Of a stretch of 64,000 nucleotides of DNA, positions 9,227-19,622 are shown one piece after another; the stretch's first letter is position 1, and each line of letters begins with the position of its first letter. Position numbers and translations under genes: made by a program. The notes beneath the pieces are model-generated. The model was not told where the DNA came from and made no database searches. It saw nothing but the letters and a program-made list of their open reading frames with translations. The DNA comes from Coenobita brevimanus (lineage: Eukaryota; Arthropoda; Malacostraca; Decapoda; Coenobitidae): positions 26,133,966 through 26,197,965 of the forward strand of contig CM064657.1 in NCBI GenBank assembly GCA_032717465.1, written 5' to 3'.

Positions 9227-11284
9227 ATTTACAGAAGAAATATGTGCAGCATATGATGTGGTGTGTGGGAGGAAAAGACGGAGGGGGGTGCAAGGAACAG
9301 CGTGGTGGACTAAAGAGGTGAGACAGGCTGTGGCACAAAAGAAGAAGGCATACAATGAATGGATGAGAAATAGGGGCGTGGAAGAAGTTAAGAGGCGGAT
9401 GAGAGAGTTATATGTAGAAAGAGAGAGATGAAAAGATTAGTAAGAGAAAGAAGAGAGTGGATGAGGAATTTGGAAGGAATTTGAGTGTAAAGTGGAAGTA
9501 CTGTAAGAAAATGTTCTGGACAGAGGTGAAAAGAGTAAGACAGGGTGGAAGTGAGGTTTGCAGGGGAGTGAAAGATAAAAATGGTAGATTACTAGTGGAG
9601 AAGGGAGAAAAAGTGAGCAGATGGAGAGAACACTTTAAGGAATTGTTGAACATACAGGATGGAAGTAATGCGAGTATAAGTGGCTGGGGAATGGCTGGGA
9701 GAAGGAGGGAGGTGAGAAGACAGGAAGAAATCAGTAGGATAGAAGTTGTGGAAGCAATGAAGAAAGTTAAATTGGGGAAAGACCCAGGAATTGATGGAGT
9801 GTGTGGTGAAATGTTGAAGCATGGGGGAGAGATAGTAGTAGAATGGATGTGGAAGATGTACAGATTGGCCTGGGAGGAAGGTAGAGTCCAGGAGGATTAG
9901 AAGTCAGGTATAATTATTCCCTTGTACAAAAGAAAAGGGGAAAAAGAAGTGTGTGGTAATCATAGGGGCATTTGTCTTCTTAGTATAATAGGAAAAGTGT
10001 ATGGTAGGATACTTATTGACAGAGTTAGAGAAAGAACAGAGGAATTAGTTGGAGAAGAACAGGGAGGCTTTAGGAAGGGAAGAGGTTGTGTAGATCAGAT
10101 ATTCATTCTTAGATCTTTAGTGGAAAAGTTTCTAGAGAAGGGAAAGAAGTTGTATGCGGCTTTCATGGATTTGGAGAAAGCATGTGACAGGGTGGATAGA
10201 CAAGGATTGTGGAAAGTATTAAGAATATATGGAGTAGATGGGAAGTTGTTGAATGCTGTGAAGAGCATGTATGATGGTGCTATGGCTGCAGTGCGTGTGG
10301 ATGGTGAACTGAGTGAATTTTTCTCTTTGAAGGTTGGGTTGAAACAGGGATGTGTCATGTCTCCATGGTTGTTCAATCTGTACATGGATGGGGTAATAAA
10401 AGAGGTACAGGGTAGGGAAGTGGATGTTGGAGTGGCCCTGGTGAGAGAGGATAGTGTTTGGAAACTCCCTGTACTGTTGTTTGCAGATGATACTGTGTTG
10501 TTGAGTGAAGACGAAAGGGAGCTGCAAAGGCTTGGTGGATGAGTTTGGGAGAGTGTGTAAGAAACGGAATCTAAATGTGAATGTAGGGAAGAGTAAAGTG
10601 ATGGTCTTTGAGAGAGGTGAAATCAGTGAATGTACAGCGAGGTTGGATGGTGAGGAATTGGAAACTGTGAGTACATTTAAGTACTTGGGTAGTGTGATGA
10701 GTAAGGATGGAGGTTTGGAGGGTGAAGTGCTTGAAAGGGTACAGCAGGGAAGAAAGGTTGCTGGTTCCTTGAAAGCAGTGATAAGAAACAGGGAAGTGAG
10801 CATGGAAGTGAAAAAGTTACTACATGACAGTATTGTGATACCAACTCTAACGTATGGAAGTGAAGCTTGGACGTTGTTGGAAGGACACAAGTCAAGAGTG
10901 AAAGCAGTGGAAATGGGTTATTTAAGAGGAGCCTTTGGAGTCACATGGAGAGACAGGCTGACGAATGAGGATATAAAGGAGCGTTGTGGTGTGGATGTGG
11001 ATGTGATAGGAAGCGTTATGAGGAACACACTGAGGTGGTGTGGCCATGTGGAGAGGATGGAGGGTGAAAGACTGACGAAGAGAGTGTATGTGAGTGGTGA
11101 GGTGGAGGGGGGAAGTGGGAGGGGAAGGCCGAGGATGAGATGGATGGATGGGGTGGAGAGGTATATGAGGGGGGGGGGTGAGTTGGGAGCAGGGCAGTGA
11201 AATGGTGGGGGACAGGGTGACGTGGAGGCGATTTGTTTGTGGCCACCCCAAACGGGATTGAGGCGTCTGGCAATGATAGATAGA
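9227..11284 (+). mobile_element. LINE-B copy 1, 5'-truncated non-LTR retrotransposon
   Basis: The copy starts within the linker upstream of the reverse transcriptase, lacks the endonuclease, and ends with the LINE-B 3' terminus GGCGTCTGGCAATGA plus GATA repeats. A 12-bp repeat TAGGTAAATACA at 9215-9226 and 11285-11296 flanks it and looks like a target-site duplication made in the tail of the preceding LINE-A. Similar LINE-B copies are at 31229-32759, 56244-56395 and 56648-63605. Confidence 0.85.
9457..11200 (+). pseudogene. LINE-B ORF2: reverse transcriptase and C-terminal domain
   Basis: Blocks in order: an Arg/Lys-rich linker; KDPGIDGVCGEML (RT motif 0/1); then an in-frame TAG at 9898-9900; the same frame resumes with GICLLSIIGK, GGFRKGRGCVDQIF, AFMDLEKACDRVDRQG, LKQGCVMSPWLFNLYMDG and the catalytic LLFADDTVLL near 10475-10500. 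A +1 base near 10527 shifts the frame. The rest (10505-11200) includes KYLGSVMSKDG, WRDRLTNEDIKERCGV and LRWCGHVERM. The product would reverse-transcribe LINE RNA at a nicked target. The clade is uncertain; it is distinct from LINE-A and LINE-C. Two lesions inactivate this copy, one of them shared with the other copies. Confidence 0.85.
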
Positions 11285-11296
11285 TAGGTAAATACA

Positions 11297-12525
11297 TACA
11301 GGTCGCCGACAGAGACGGAGCTCTTCCTGTATCGAGGGGAAATAATCGCTGAATCAGCGACGAAAAGGAGACCAGCCTATTTGTGATTATGTGAATGAGT
11401 GCGTGAGTGGTGGTCTCGTTGGACAGTAGTTTAAAAAAACGCGGTTTCGGTCGTAAATACTACAAGATATAATGGAAACGGAAAGTCTCCATATGGTTGC
11501 ATCATGGCAGAGAGGGACAGTGCTTTGTTTGCAATCAGTGAGGGGAATTTTCTGGGCTTCTCCAAAGATGATGTGGGAAATGGAAGTACTAAGCTGATGC
11601 AAACAAGATTTGCAGGAGTAGAGAAAACAGCAGAGAGGAATGTCCAGAAGTTAAAATAGGTATGGGATGTGATTAGAGAGTAACAAGAACGGACCACAGA
11701 GCAGGAAGATGAGATCAAAATTCTACAGAATAAAGTGGAAAAAGTTTGTATATTAAGTGATGGACAAGAAAGAGAAGTCACAGAATTAAAAGTGAGTAAT
11801 GAATCTGTCTCTATTGAAATAAAACAGCTCAAGAGGGAGAATAAGAGGTTTGAAGAAGAAAGGGACAGGATGAAAAGCAAACTAGATGAGTTAAATCCAA
11901 ATCAAGGATGCAAGATGAGCGCATTAAAGAAATCAAGCAGAAACACAAGGGGTGGAAGAAAATTCAGGAAGATGGAAATGTAAATTTGAAAGAGATTACA
12001 GAACAACAAAGCAAGGAAATGAAGGAAGTGGTTAGGGTACTGGAAAGTAGAGAATCTTTAGTCTGGGATGTAGCAGATAAGAAAAAAAATGTGTAATAAT
12101 TTCAGGAGTAAAAGAAAAACGTATGACAGTAAAATCAGAAAGAGAAAAAGAAGAACTGAGTAAGGTTAAAGAAATAATATCAGTAGTTATTGAGGGTAAC
12201 AACGAAGCTCAAGAAGAGATTGCAGAAGTGTTTAGGTTAGGAGAGTACAAGGAAGGAGGGGCGAGGCCACTGAAGGTAAAGTTTAAGCCCCAGGCAACAG
12301 TAAATGAAATCATCAATACAACATGGAAATTATCAGACAAAGAAGGGTTAAAATTGTTTGGATAAGGAGAGATGAAAATGAGGAAGAAGGAACTAAAATA
12401 AAGTAGTAAAGGAAGCAAAGGCAAAAGACGAACAGAGAACGAAGGAGGAGAAGACTGTTTTCTTGGAGAGTTATGGATCAGAAATTGATGAAGAGGTACC
12501 GACGGAGAGGAGAGAAGAGGGTATA
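11297..12525 (+). pseudogene. LINE-A main copy, segment 1: 5' region and ORF1
   Basis: This segment covers a 5' untranslated region and an ORF1 that begins around ATGGCAGAGAGGGAC near 11503. The product is strongly charged and predicted coiled-coil (ELKVSNESVSIEIKQLKREN, then ERDRMKSKLDE), followed by an RRM-like segment with GGARPLKVKFKPQATVNEI near 12265. LINE-C ORF1 has the same order with RPLKVTFQSVNTVEEI. ORF1 proteins of this type bind the LINE RNA. The copy has internal stops and frameshifts. It ends at the insertion of Gyp-A (duplicated GTATA at 12521-12525). Deleting the insertion restores a continuous frame into segment 2. The exact 5' boundary is uncertain. Confidence 0.7.
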
Positions 12526-12529
12526 TAAA

Positions 12530-13496
12530 ATGCCCGCCGCCGGACCACCCACCCCGCCACCCCCCACCCCACTACAGGGCCACCACCACACCACCACCCC
12601 AGGAAGACACAACGGGGGGGCTAATGACCTAGGGCAAGAGGGTCACCCGCCCACTACTGACATGCGCCCCTTTTCCCCGCAACTGCCCCGACACCAGGTG
12701 AACAAGGATCGGCAACGACCTTGCAGGCGGGACAACCATCGCCAGCAGTGGGGTGGGACTGAACAGGTTTCAGTCCCAAGTGACGTTTTGGCGAAGGCCA
12801 TAGTTACCCCCTCAAGGGCAGGAGGCCCAGCAGTGTGCACAGAGGTGTCAGTGCCCTCAGCCACTTCCAGGGAAAGAGTCCCTCTAGTGAGCACGGAGGT
12901 GTCAGTGCCCTCAGCCACGTCCAGGGCAGGAGGCCCAGTAGTGTGCACAGAGGTGTCAGTGCCCTCAGCCACGTCCAGAGCAGGAGGCCCTTTAGTGTGC
13001 CACGAGGTGTCCATGCCCTCGGCCACTTTCAGGGTGAGGCCCTTTAGTGTGCACAGAGGCGTCAGTACCCTCAGCCACGTCCAGGGCAGGAGGCCCTTTA
13101 GTGCGCCACGAGGTGTTAGTACCCTCAGCCACTCCAAGGGCAGGAGGCCCTAGCAGACAGCTAAAAGTGGGTCCCAGGGTAAAAAGACCTGGAGCCACGG
13201 CTGTGACAGACCCAGGAGAGAGAGTCGCCTCTGTGCTTCCCTCCCTGTATGTAGGAGAGGACACGGTCTCCGTGTATACTCAACCTACCGCGTTCCCCTG
13301 TGGGAACTGCTCGACACCACCCGGGAGTGTTGCCCCGGAGGTGTCACCAGAGTGGAGGCAAAGTCCGAGACTGGACCTGCCTCCCACTCCTGGGAAATCT
13401 CTGTCCTTCACAGGCACCAGCAGGAGACAAGGCCGCAGTCCAACCCTGACAGTGCATCCCCTGGCAGATGACTGCACCCCCAGGACCCCCAGGTGA
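12530..13496 (+). pseudogene. LTR-encoded reading frame in the 5' LTR
   Basis: The ATG at LTR base 5 opens a frame through the Pro/His-rich head (MPAAGPPTPPPPTP), the GGTEQVSVPS motif and into the tandem repeat, whose units encode EVSVPSATSRAGGPLVCT-like peptides. A frameshift occurs in the fourth repeat unit near 13040. The frame continues at 13047-13496 with the EW(R)Q and DLPPTPG motifs. It ends at a TGA (13494-13496) where the 3' LTR has a CGA codon; the LFGPSPEG motif survives beyond the stop near 13575. The function is unknown. Confidence 0.4.
12848..13140 (+). repeat. ~54-bp tandem repeat (VNTR) in the Gyp-A 5' LTR, six units
   Basis: Units start with GGTGTCAGTGCCCTCAGCCA or variants, near 12848, 12899, 12953, 13006, 13058 and 13113. 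The unit length is a multiple of three in most copies, so the open frame tolerates copy-number change. The 3' LTR has seven units. Confidence 0.85.
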
Positions 13497-14474
13497 GCCC
13501 AGCAGACTACAGGCGAGGGCAACCTCAACTCTCTCACCCCGCGGAGCCGCCGACGTCAGGCCCGGCTCCTCCAGCTGTTTGGCCCCAGTCCCGAGGGCCA
13601 CCTCTCAGGTCAAGGCCCCCAGACAGGAGGGCCTCCCTGCACCCCACCGATGAGACCCCGAGGTAAGGGTCTCCCTTCAGGTCGAGGCCCCCAGACAGGA
13701 GGGCCTCCCTGCAACTCACCGACAGCCCGGGTGTTGACTCCCCTGCCGGGTAGTGTGTTGCCCATTACAGGCAGAGTCCCCCTGAGGTCCTCCCCCTCGA
13801 ACAGTGACAGAGTGAAACAACCCAGGAAACACGGGTAAATAAATGACACCCCTTATACCGAATATAAGCCAGGGGAAGAGGAACAGTGAACAGTGACAAA
13901 GTGTGATCCATATAAAACCAGTGACTATTGTTATTAACCCAACAGAATTACATACCCAGTAGAGTAGAAAATATTTAATAATAAGTAGAGTAATATCACC
14001 TGCCCAGAATAAAAGAACTTCCCGTAATTGTGAATGACGATCAGGGTGCGCGGGAGAACCAAAAGCCTGTGTAAAGTGTCGCCGTGACTAGGTAACTGTG
14101 TCGAGTGTCGTGATCCGCACCCTGTCTTCGTTATAGTAATATTCCTCCCACGGACTCTTAACTTTGTGTATTCCCCTTGTTATCGAGTGTATATATATTT
14201 TGGGTTTAAATGAAAGACGGGTATCTACATATATATAACTAAAGACATTGGTATACATGCATCATATCGTGTGTTAAGTGCACCTGTATTTTGTGCTATC
14301 AAAGCCTAACTCTGTGTCCCTGTATCCTGTATCTCAAATATCACTCTGTATCATATTGTAACGGTTTCAGAATTAAGGCAATAGATGTGTTAAGGTATAC
14401 TGCCTAGTTTTTATGTCCTGTTCCTTTGTTGGTGCTTTACTTCCGATCCGGAAAGAGGACCCCGCTCAGTCGCT

Positions 14475-14510
14475 AGTGTTTTTAGGACGAAGAGCCGACC
14501 TAAAAACACT
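14475..14510 (+). other. Conserved hairpin near the end of the Gyp-A LTR
   Basis: A perfect 12-bp stem, AGTGTTTTTAGG and CCTAAAAACACT, encloses a 12-base loop. It lies 10 nt from the LTR terminus. Equivalent hairpins occur at ~623-657, ~5783-5818, 21932-21967 and ~30087-30122. In genomic RNA it would lie in U5, next to the primer site. A role in packaging, priming or 3'-end formation is possible but unproven. Confidence 0.7.
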
Positions 14511-14521
14511 CAGCATAAAAC

Positions 14522-14539
14522 TGGTGGCAAGCGGTGGTT
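14522..14539 (+). other. Primer-binding site of Gyp-A
   Basis: TGGTGGCAAGCGGTGGTT begins one base after the LTR. It starts with TGG, as expected for complementarity to a tRNA 3' CCA end. I did not identify the tRNA. The pol-less relative has TGGTGGACAGCAG at the same place (minus strand, ~38749). Confidence 0.6.
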
Positions 14540-14586
14540 CTGGATCCGAGTAAAAGCACGGAGGAACGAAAAAGGAAACTTGCACA

Positions 14587-15447
14587 ATGGCAGCCAAACC
14601 GCACATTCAATTGCCGAAATTTAACCTGGACCAATGTGACATTGATGTGTATTTAGATATGATTAAACCCCTCTTAGACATAGGGTTTGAGTCGGACAAG
14701 GAAAAAATTGCAGTCACACTACCTAACCTGGGAAAAATAATCGCGACTGTCGCACCAAAAGTCGTCCCAGAACTGACATGGGACCAGTTCACGCAAACTG
14801 TGAAACAGGCTTTTATGCCTTCCATGGGCAGAGTTGTTGCTCTCTCGCAGCTCGACGCCCTTACCTACGACGGCAACCTAGACGAAACTTTCGTCCAGGC
14901 TCGGCGCCTCATCAGCGCCACTAATCCCGAGGCAGCAATGAATACTCGGGATACTCACACATTTAATGCTCTGCTGAGGATTCTCCCTAGCACAGTCAGG
15001 GAGCACTTCTCTATCTATGATCCCTCAGGGGACATGGATCAGGACCTGCAACTCGTCAGACGTCTCCTCGCTGCCTGTCCCACACCACAACCCCTTCACG
15101 CAGTAACAAGATTCCCCACAATTCACAACCCTCCACCAAAACCTAAGCCACTGCCTCACCAGCCTCCTACAGTGCCCAGGGCTTACCCACAAAAGAAGCG
15201 CCCAAACCCCAGGGAACAAGGCAACTTAATTACCATAAACCCTTGGGAATTCACGGCCTACAGTCGCACCTGCCCCCTGCACGACATAAGAGAGCAACTC
15301 AAGGCAAGTAGGCGCAGGAATTTCCACCAGGGGCGTAAGAAAGTCTCCTCGTTAGACGCCGCCGCCCAGGAAGACGACGCACCACCACTACTCTACCCAG
15401 GACCGGACGACGACAATCACACGCAACCTCAGCAGATGGATTTTTAG
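14587..15447 (+). CDS. gag: Gyp-A Gag
   Basis: An intact 286-codon frame with a good ATG 47 bp after the primer site. It begins MAAKPHIQLPKF and has a helical capsid-like region: LDMIKPLLDIGF, then LTWDQFTQTVKQAFMPS, VVALSQLDALTYDG, FVQARRLISA and LLRILPSTVREHF, typical of Ty3/Gypsy Gag. A Pro-rich linker and basic C-terminal tail (QLKASRRRNFHQGRKK) follow. No CCHC zinc knuckle is visible, so RNA binding may rest on the basic tail. Gag forms the virus-like particle. The minus-strand relative at 37927-38685 is a broken homologue of the same protein. Confidence 0.85.
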   Translation: MAAKPHIQLPKFNLDQCDIDVYLDMIKPLLDIGFESDKEKIAVTLPNLGKIIATVAPKVVPELTWDQFTQTVKQAFMPSMGRVVALSQLDALTYDGNLDETFVQARRLISATNPEAAMNTRDTHTFNALLRILPSTVREHFSIYDPSGDMDQDLQLVRRLLAACPTPQPLHAVTRFPTIHNPPPKPKPLPHQPPTVPRAYPQKKRPNPREQGNLITINPWEFTAYSRTCPLHDIREQLKASRRRNFHQGRKKVSSLDAAAQEDDAPPLLYPGPDDDNHTQPQQMDF

Positions 15448-15520
15448 GCCTGCCCCCGCACCTCCCCACAGTGGCAGGGGCCACCTCACACAACTAGAGA
15501 CCCCCAGTCTACAACAAGAT

Positions 15521-15985
15521 TTGGCTAAACGGGGCAAGGCAAGACTACTGGTGGATACGGGAGCAGCCAGGTCATGCCTCTACTCCCATTTCTACTCCCG
15601 CCACGCCTCAGCATTCGGCCCACTCCTCCCCACTTCAGCCAACCTCGTAGATGCGGGGGATGGCCCCCTACCCATCCGTGGGGAAACCCGGGCCCTACAT
15701 ACCAGCACTCACCAACAAGTCTCTACCAACCACCCATTCATCATATTTGATTCTACATGTAATCAATATGATGGATACCTTGGGCTGGACCTCCTTCAGA
15801 AACTCCACGCGACCATCGATTGTCATCAGCGTCGCTTCCACTTCAGTCCAGCCCGCCCCAACCAAGCATCCATCAACAAGGAAAAAAAACAACAACGAAG
15901 GACAACGAAAAACAACACCACCACCCCCACACCACCCACACCCCCCCCACAACATTCATCCACCTCAACCCACCTGTACATGTAA
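15521..15985 (+). pseudogene. pol: Gyp-A aspartic protease
   Basis: The frame carries LLVDTGAARSCL near 15548-15585, with the DTG catalytic triad of retropepsin-like proteases, and YDGYLGLDLLQKL with the hydrophobic-Gly motif of the flap side. It would process Gag-Pol by dimerising inside particles. It is in a different frame from gag and from the downstream RT frame. The frame runs into Thr/Pro-rich low complexity and stops at 15985, so a frameshift joins it to RT; whether that is programmed or a lesion cannot be told here. Confidence 0.75.
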
Positions 15986-15989
15986 CCCC

Positions 15990-18086
15990 ACCCCAGCCTC
16001 ACTCAATGGCTCACTTCATCCCCCTCCATCCCCATCTCCCATTACACCCTTACTACCCCCCTCTCCATCCTTCCCTGCCACTATTGCTTCCACTATTACC
16101 ATTCCACCTCACCACGAAGCTTGGGTGACACTCACCAGACCCTCGGGTACATCAGTCCTTTTCTCACCATCCATACCCACCAGACCCCTATCATCCTGTC
16201 TAGTTTCCCCCACTTTCCTTCCCCTCCAAGCCCACCAAATCCGTATCGGAAACCTCGCCACAACACTTTTAACTCTGCCACGAGGACTCATCATTGGCGA
16301 TACAGAAGAAGCAGAACTGTGCTCAGCACCACCCCCCAATCACCCCACCCTCCCCAACCTACCATCACATCTATCCCCTTCCCAAACAAACAGTCTCCAC
16401 CAACTACTCCTAGACTTTCAGGACCTGTTCTCCGCCAGCCCAACCGATCTTGGCCACACCACCTATCTCAGCCACGAGATTCATACTACAGGACCTCCCA
16501 TTCGCCAACCATCACGCCGAAAAACAAACAAACAACGGGCAGAAGAAGACCGGCAGGTCCAGGATATGCTCGATGCCAGTGTCATCTCCAACTCCACTAG
16601 CCCATGGTCCTCACCTGTGGTACTCATGCGAAAGAAGGACGGAACCATGTGTTTCTGCGTCAATTACCACAGAGTGAACGACGTTACAATCAAAGACGCT
16701 ACATCACTACCCAGGATCGACGACTCTCTAGACTCCCTCCATGGGTTGACATGGTTCTCGACCCTAGACCTGCAATCAGGCTATTGGCAAGTCCCAGTTC
16801 ACCCCGATGACAAACACAAAACCGCCTTCTCAACATCAAACGGGAAGCACTATGAATTTAACGTCCTTCCCTTCGGACGCTGCAACAGCCTCGCCACATT
16901 TTCCCGCCTCATGGAATCTGTTCTGAGCGGACTCACCTGGGAAACCTGTTTGGCTTACCTAGACGACGTCATCATCTTCAGCCACACCTGGGCCGACCAC
17001 CTCCACCATCTCAAACAGGTATTCCAGCGTATACGCCAGGCCGGGCTCAAACTAAAACCCACAAAATGTGTTTTAGCAGAATGCTCAGTCTCCTTCCTCG
17101 GACACCTGATCAATGCAGAGGGCATCTCTCCCGACCCCGACAAGCTGCGTGCAATCACCGACATCCCCCTACCCCGCGATATGCATGAAACCAGAGCCTT
17201 CCTAGGTTTAACCTCCTATTACCGGCATTTCGTGAAAGGTTTTGCAGACATCACCAAACCTTTGCATGACCTCACCAAGAAAGGAGAACCTTTCGTCTGG
17301 ACAGAACCCAGAAAGAACGCATTCACCACCCTCAAATCCAAACTGACCTCCGCCCCAGTCGTCGCCTTCCCAGACTACAACCTGCCTTTCCGTCTATATA
17401 CCGACGTCTCACTCCTCGCCATAGGGGCTGTCCTTGCCCAAGTCCAAGACGGCTGCGAGCATATTATTGCCTGTGCCAGCCGCACTTTAAACCCTGTGGA
17501 GAGAAATTACGCGGCCACCAAACGTGAATGCCTGGGAATTATCTGGTCACTCGATTACTTCCGCTCGTACATCTCAGGCACCCATGTGATTATTATTACT
17601 GATCACCAATCCCTACAGTGGTTACGCCAGTCCAACACCACCAACGCAAAACTCATACGATGGCGAAAAGCTCTCGAGGAATACGATTTTGAGATATCAT
17701 ACCGTCCAGGCAAGCTCCACACAAACGCCGACGCCCTTTCCCGGTTACCCATCAACGCCATCTCAGCAGAACCGGACCTTATCCAAATGTGGTACAATAA
17801 GCAACGCCCTACCTGGATCCCGCCAAACACTTTCAACAAACTCCACCTGCATGGCGAACACCTGTTCGACCCCAACGGCCACATTGTCCTAACCCCCACC
17901 ACCGCCCACGACACCATGCTGCACCTTCACGCCAACAGTGGCATTCACCTGGACACTAAGAAACTCGTCCAAGTTTTCAGTGACATGTACTGGACACCAA
18001 ACCCCTCCACCATCGCCAAGAACATTATACAATCCTGCCGCGCTTGTGCTTTAGGGAAAGACATCACCCGCACACCCGGCCCCTGA
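15990..18086 (+). pseudogene. pol: Gyp-A reverse transcriptase, RNase H and N-terminal integrase
   Basis: The frame is open from 15651, but the part upstream of about 15990 overlaps protease in another frame and is probably not coding. RT motifs in order are SPWSSPVVLMRKKDG, WFSTLDLQSGYWQVPV, FNVLPFGRCNSLATF and the catalytic AYLDDVIIFS near 16953-16980. RNase H shows YTDVSLLAIGAVLAQ, TKRECLGIIWSL, TDHQSLQWL and NADALSRLP. The integrase zinc-binding region follows (LHANSGIH...CRACA). A TGA at 18084-18086, probably from CGA, ends the frame inside integrase. RT copies the RNA, RNase H removes template RNA and integrase inserts the cDNA. Confidence 0.9.
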
Positions 18087-18686
18087 GGAAAAATAACAGC
18101 AACAAAACCCTGGCAACTACTTTCCTTCGACGTCGTCGGCCCCCTCACGTCCAAAACAGGGTATAAATACATAATCACCTTCGTGGATGTCTATTCCAAA
18201 TTCATCATTGCATGCCCCTTAAAAGATCACAGTGCAGTATCCGTCGCTGATGCTTTAACTCGCCACGTATTCCCATATTTTGGCATTCCCTAGGTCTTGC
18301 ACTCGGACAATGCACCAGAGTTCACAGGAAAAGTCTGGCAAGAGTTAGCAAAAATATTCGGGTTCCACATCTCCCACTCATCCCCCTACTGGCCCCAAGG
18401 CAACAGCATCTGTGAAAGAAGTCATCGCTCCCTCCTCAATCAGGTCCGCACTCGCATCATGCAAACAGGGAATGAAGATTGGCCTGCCTATGTCAAGATA
18501 GTACAATGGGGCCTAAACACATGCCCACGAGAAGACGGCATAACACCACACGAATGAGTCTTCGGGGAAACCCCGCTTCTCCTACCCCTCCGCCACCACC
18601 TCCAGCCACCCACCCCGCCCTCCAGTATTGACCCTCTCCACCACCTCAAACGCCGCCTCCACCACCTACAAACACAACAGGACCTT
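18087..18686 (+). pseudogene. pol: Gyp-A integrase catalytic core, with two more nonsense codons
   Basis: The same frame continues past the TGA. The D,D,E core is visible: LLSFDVVGPL (first Asp), VLHSDNAPEF (second Asp) and GNSICERSHRSL (Glu). In-frame stops are TAG at 18291-18293 and TGA at 18555-18557. All three stops in this gene are explicable as C-to-T changes on one strand or the other. Residue order and spacing fit Ty3/Gypsy integrase. Confidence 0.85.
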
Positions 18687-19622
18687 ATGCCCGACACCAA
18701 TCACACCAACCCATACAAACCTGGCCAATCCGTTGTTGTGGCGCACCTCTCTACCCCCAATAAGATCTCACCCCGATTCATTGGCCCCTTCACCATAACC
18801 CGAGTCCCCAACCCCTATCAAGTAATCATAAATCAGCAAGGCCAACAACGCACGTATCGCAATCACCACGTGCGACCCTTCCACCCACCCAACAATGACC
18901 ACCCCCACACCCGCATGCCCCGCACCTCTTCCCGCACACCTGGCCACACAGACATTTCTGAGAATTACCCCCCAGACTCCTACTCCTACTCCTTCTCACC
19001 CCCACCCAGCACCTCACCAACAACCACACCACCCCCCATAACACCTGGTCCCGACTCACCACCTCCACCGCCCACATCACCACCCCCGCCCAGCACCACC
19101 ACGCACTCACCGCTTCCCACACCCCTCTCTACCACCCATCCTCCTACCACCTCCCACACCACGTCGCCCCCACCAACTACCTCACCACCGCCGCCTCAAG
19201 CCGCCACCTCCTCACACCTCACTTCTCACCCCCCTGCCACCTGCACCCGCACCGCTACCCTACCTCCCCCATCAAACACCCTCCCCCTCCCACGTGACCA
19301 TGCCCATTATACACGCCACACCGCACTCCCACCCACCTCACCCCCCAACAGCCGCACACCCTCACCACCACCACGTGCACAACCACCCTCACCACCCACT
19401 CACCACCACCACTACCAGATCAGGCCGCCTCTCACGCCCACCATCCAGATACACTCCAACACCACTCCCCAGTGCACGCCCGGCCCGCCACCCACCACCA
19501 CAAACCCCCCCTCCCCCAAACTCCTCCCCCATCACCCTCCCTCTCCACCAAGCACGATGGAATCCTCCCAAATCCCAATTCCCCAAAGTGAAATGCTCCT
19601 CCCACAGACCCATTCCCCATAA
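18687..19622 (+). CDS. pol: Gyp-A integrase C-terminus and Pro/Thr-rich extension
   Basis: The same frame as RT and integrase. The first ~70 residues hold a GPY/F-type module (FIGPFTITRVPNPYQVII). Then comes a ~240-residue low-complexity region dominated by Pro, Thr, Ser and His. The frame ends with TAA at 19620-19622. A second frame (19294-19923) is also open and leads toward the 3' LTR. The minus-strand pol-less relative has a comparable Pro/His/Thr-rich region, so the extension is a family trait. Its function is unknown. Confidence 0.6.
   Translation: MPDTNHTNPYKPGQSVVVAHLSTPNKISPRFIGPFTITRVPNPYQVIINQQGQQRTYRNHHVRPFHPPNNDHPHTRMPRTSSRTPGHTDISENYPPDSYSYSFSPPPSTSPTTTPPPITPGPDSPPPPPTSPPPPSTTTHSPLPTPLSTTHPPTTSHTTSPPPTTSPPPPQAATSSHLTSHPPATCTRTATLPPPSNTLPLPRDHAHYTRHTALPPTSPPNSRTPSPPPRAQPPSPPTHHHHYQIRPPLTPTIQIHSNTTPQCTPGPPPTTTNPPSPKLLPHHPPSPPSTMESSQIPIPQSEMLLPQTHSP

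Larger units (their letters stand above)
12526..14520 (+). repeat. Gyp-A 5' LTR
   Basis: 1995 bp from TAAAATGCCCG to CATAAAA, the last bases being mutated from CATAACA of the 3' LTR. It contains a ~54-bp tandem repeat (12848-13140, 6 units), a CAGTGACAG-type tract near 13860-13900, the conserved GTGTCGTGATCCGCACCCTG block, and a terminal hairpin at 14475-14510. It differs from the 3' LTR by one fewer tandem unit and scattered substitutions. Confidence 0.95.

Noticed and set aside
15651..15989. First ~110 codons of the 811-codon Gyp-A frame as the Pol N-terminus
   Set aside because: They overlap the protease, which is encoded in another frame with a clear DTG motif. The RT frame probably becomes coding only downstream.
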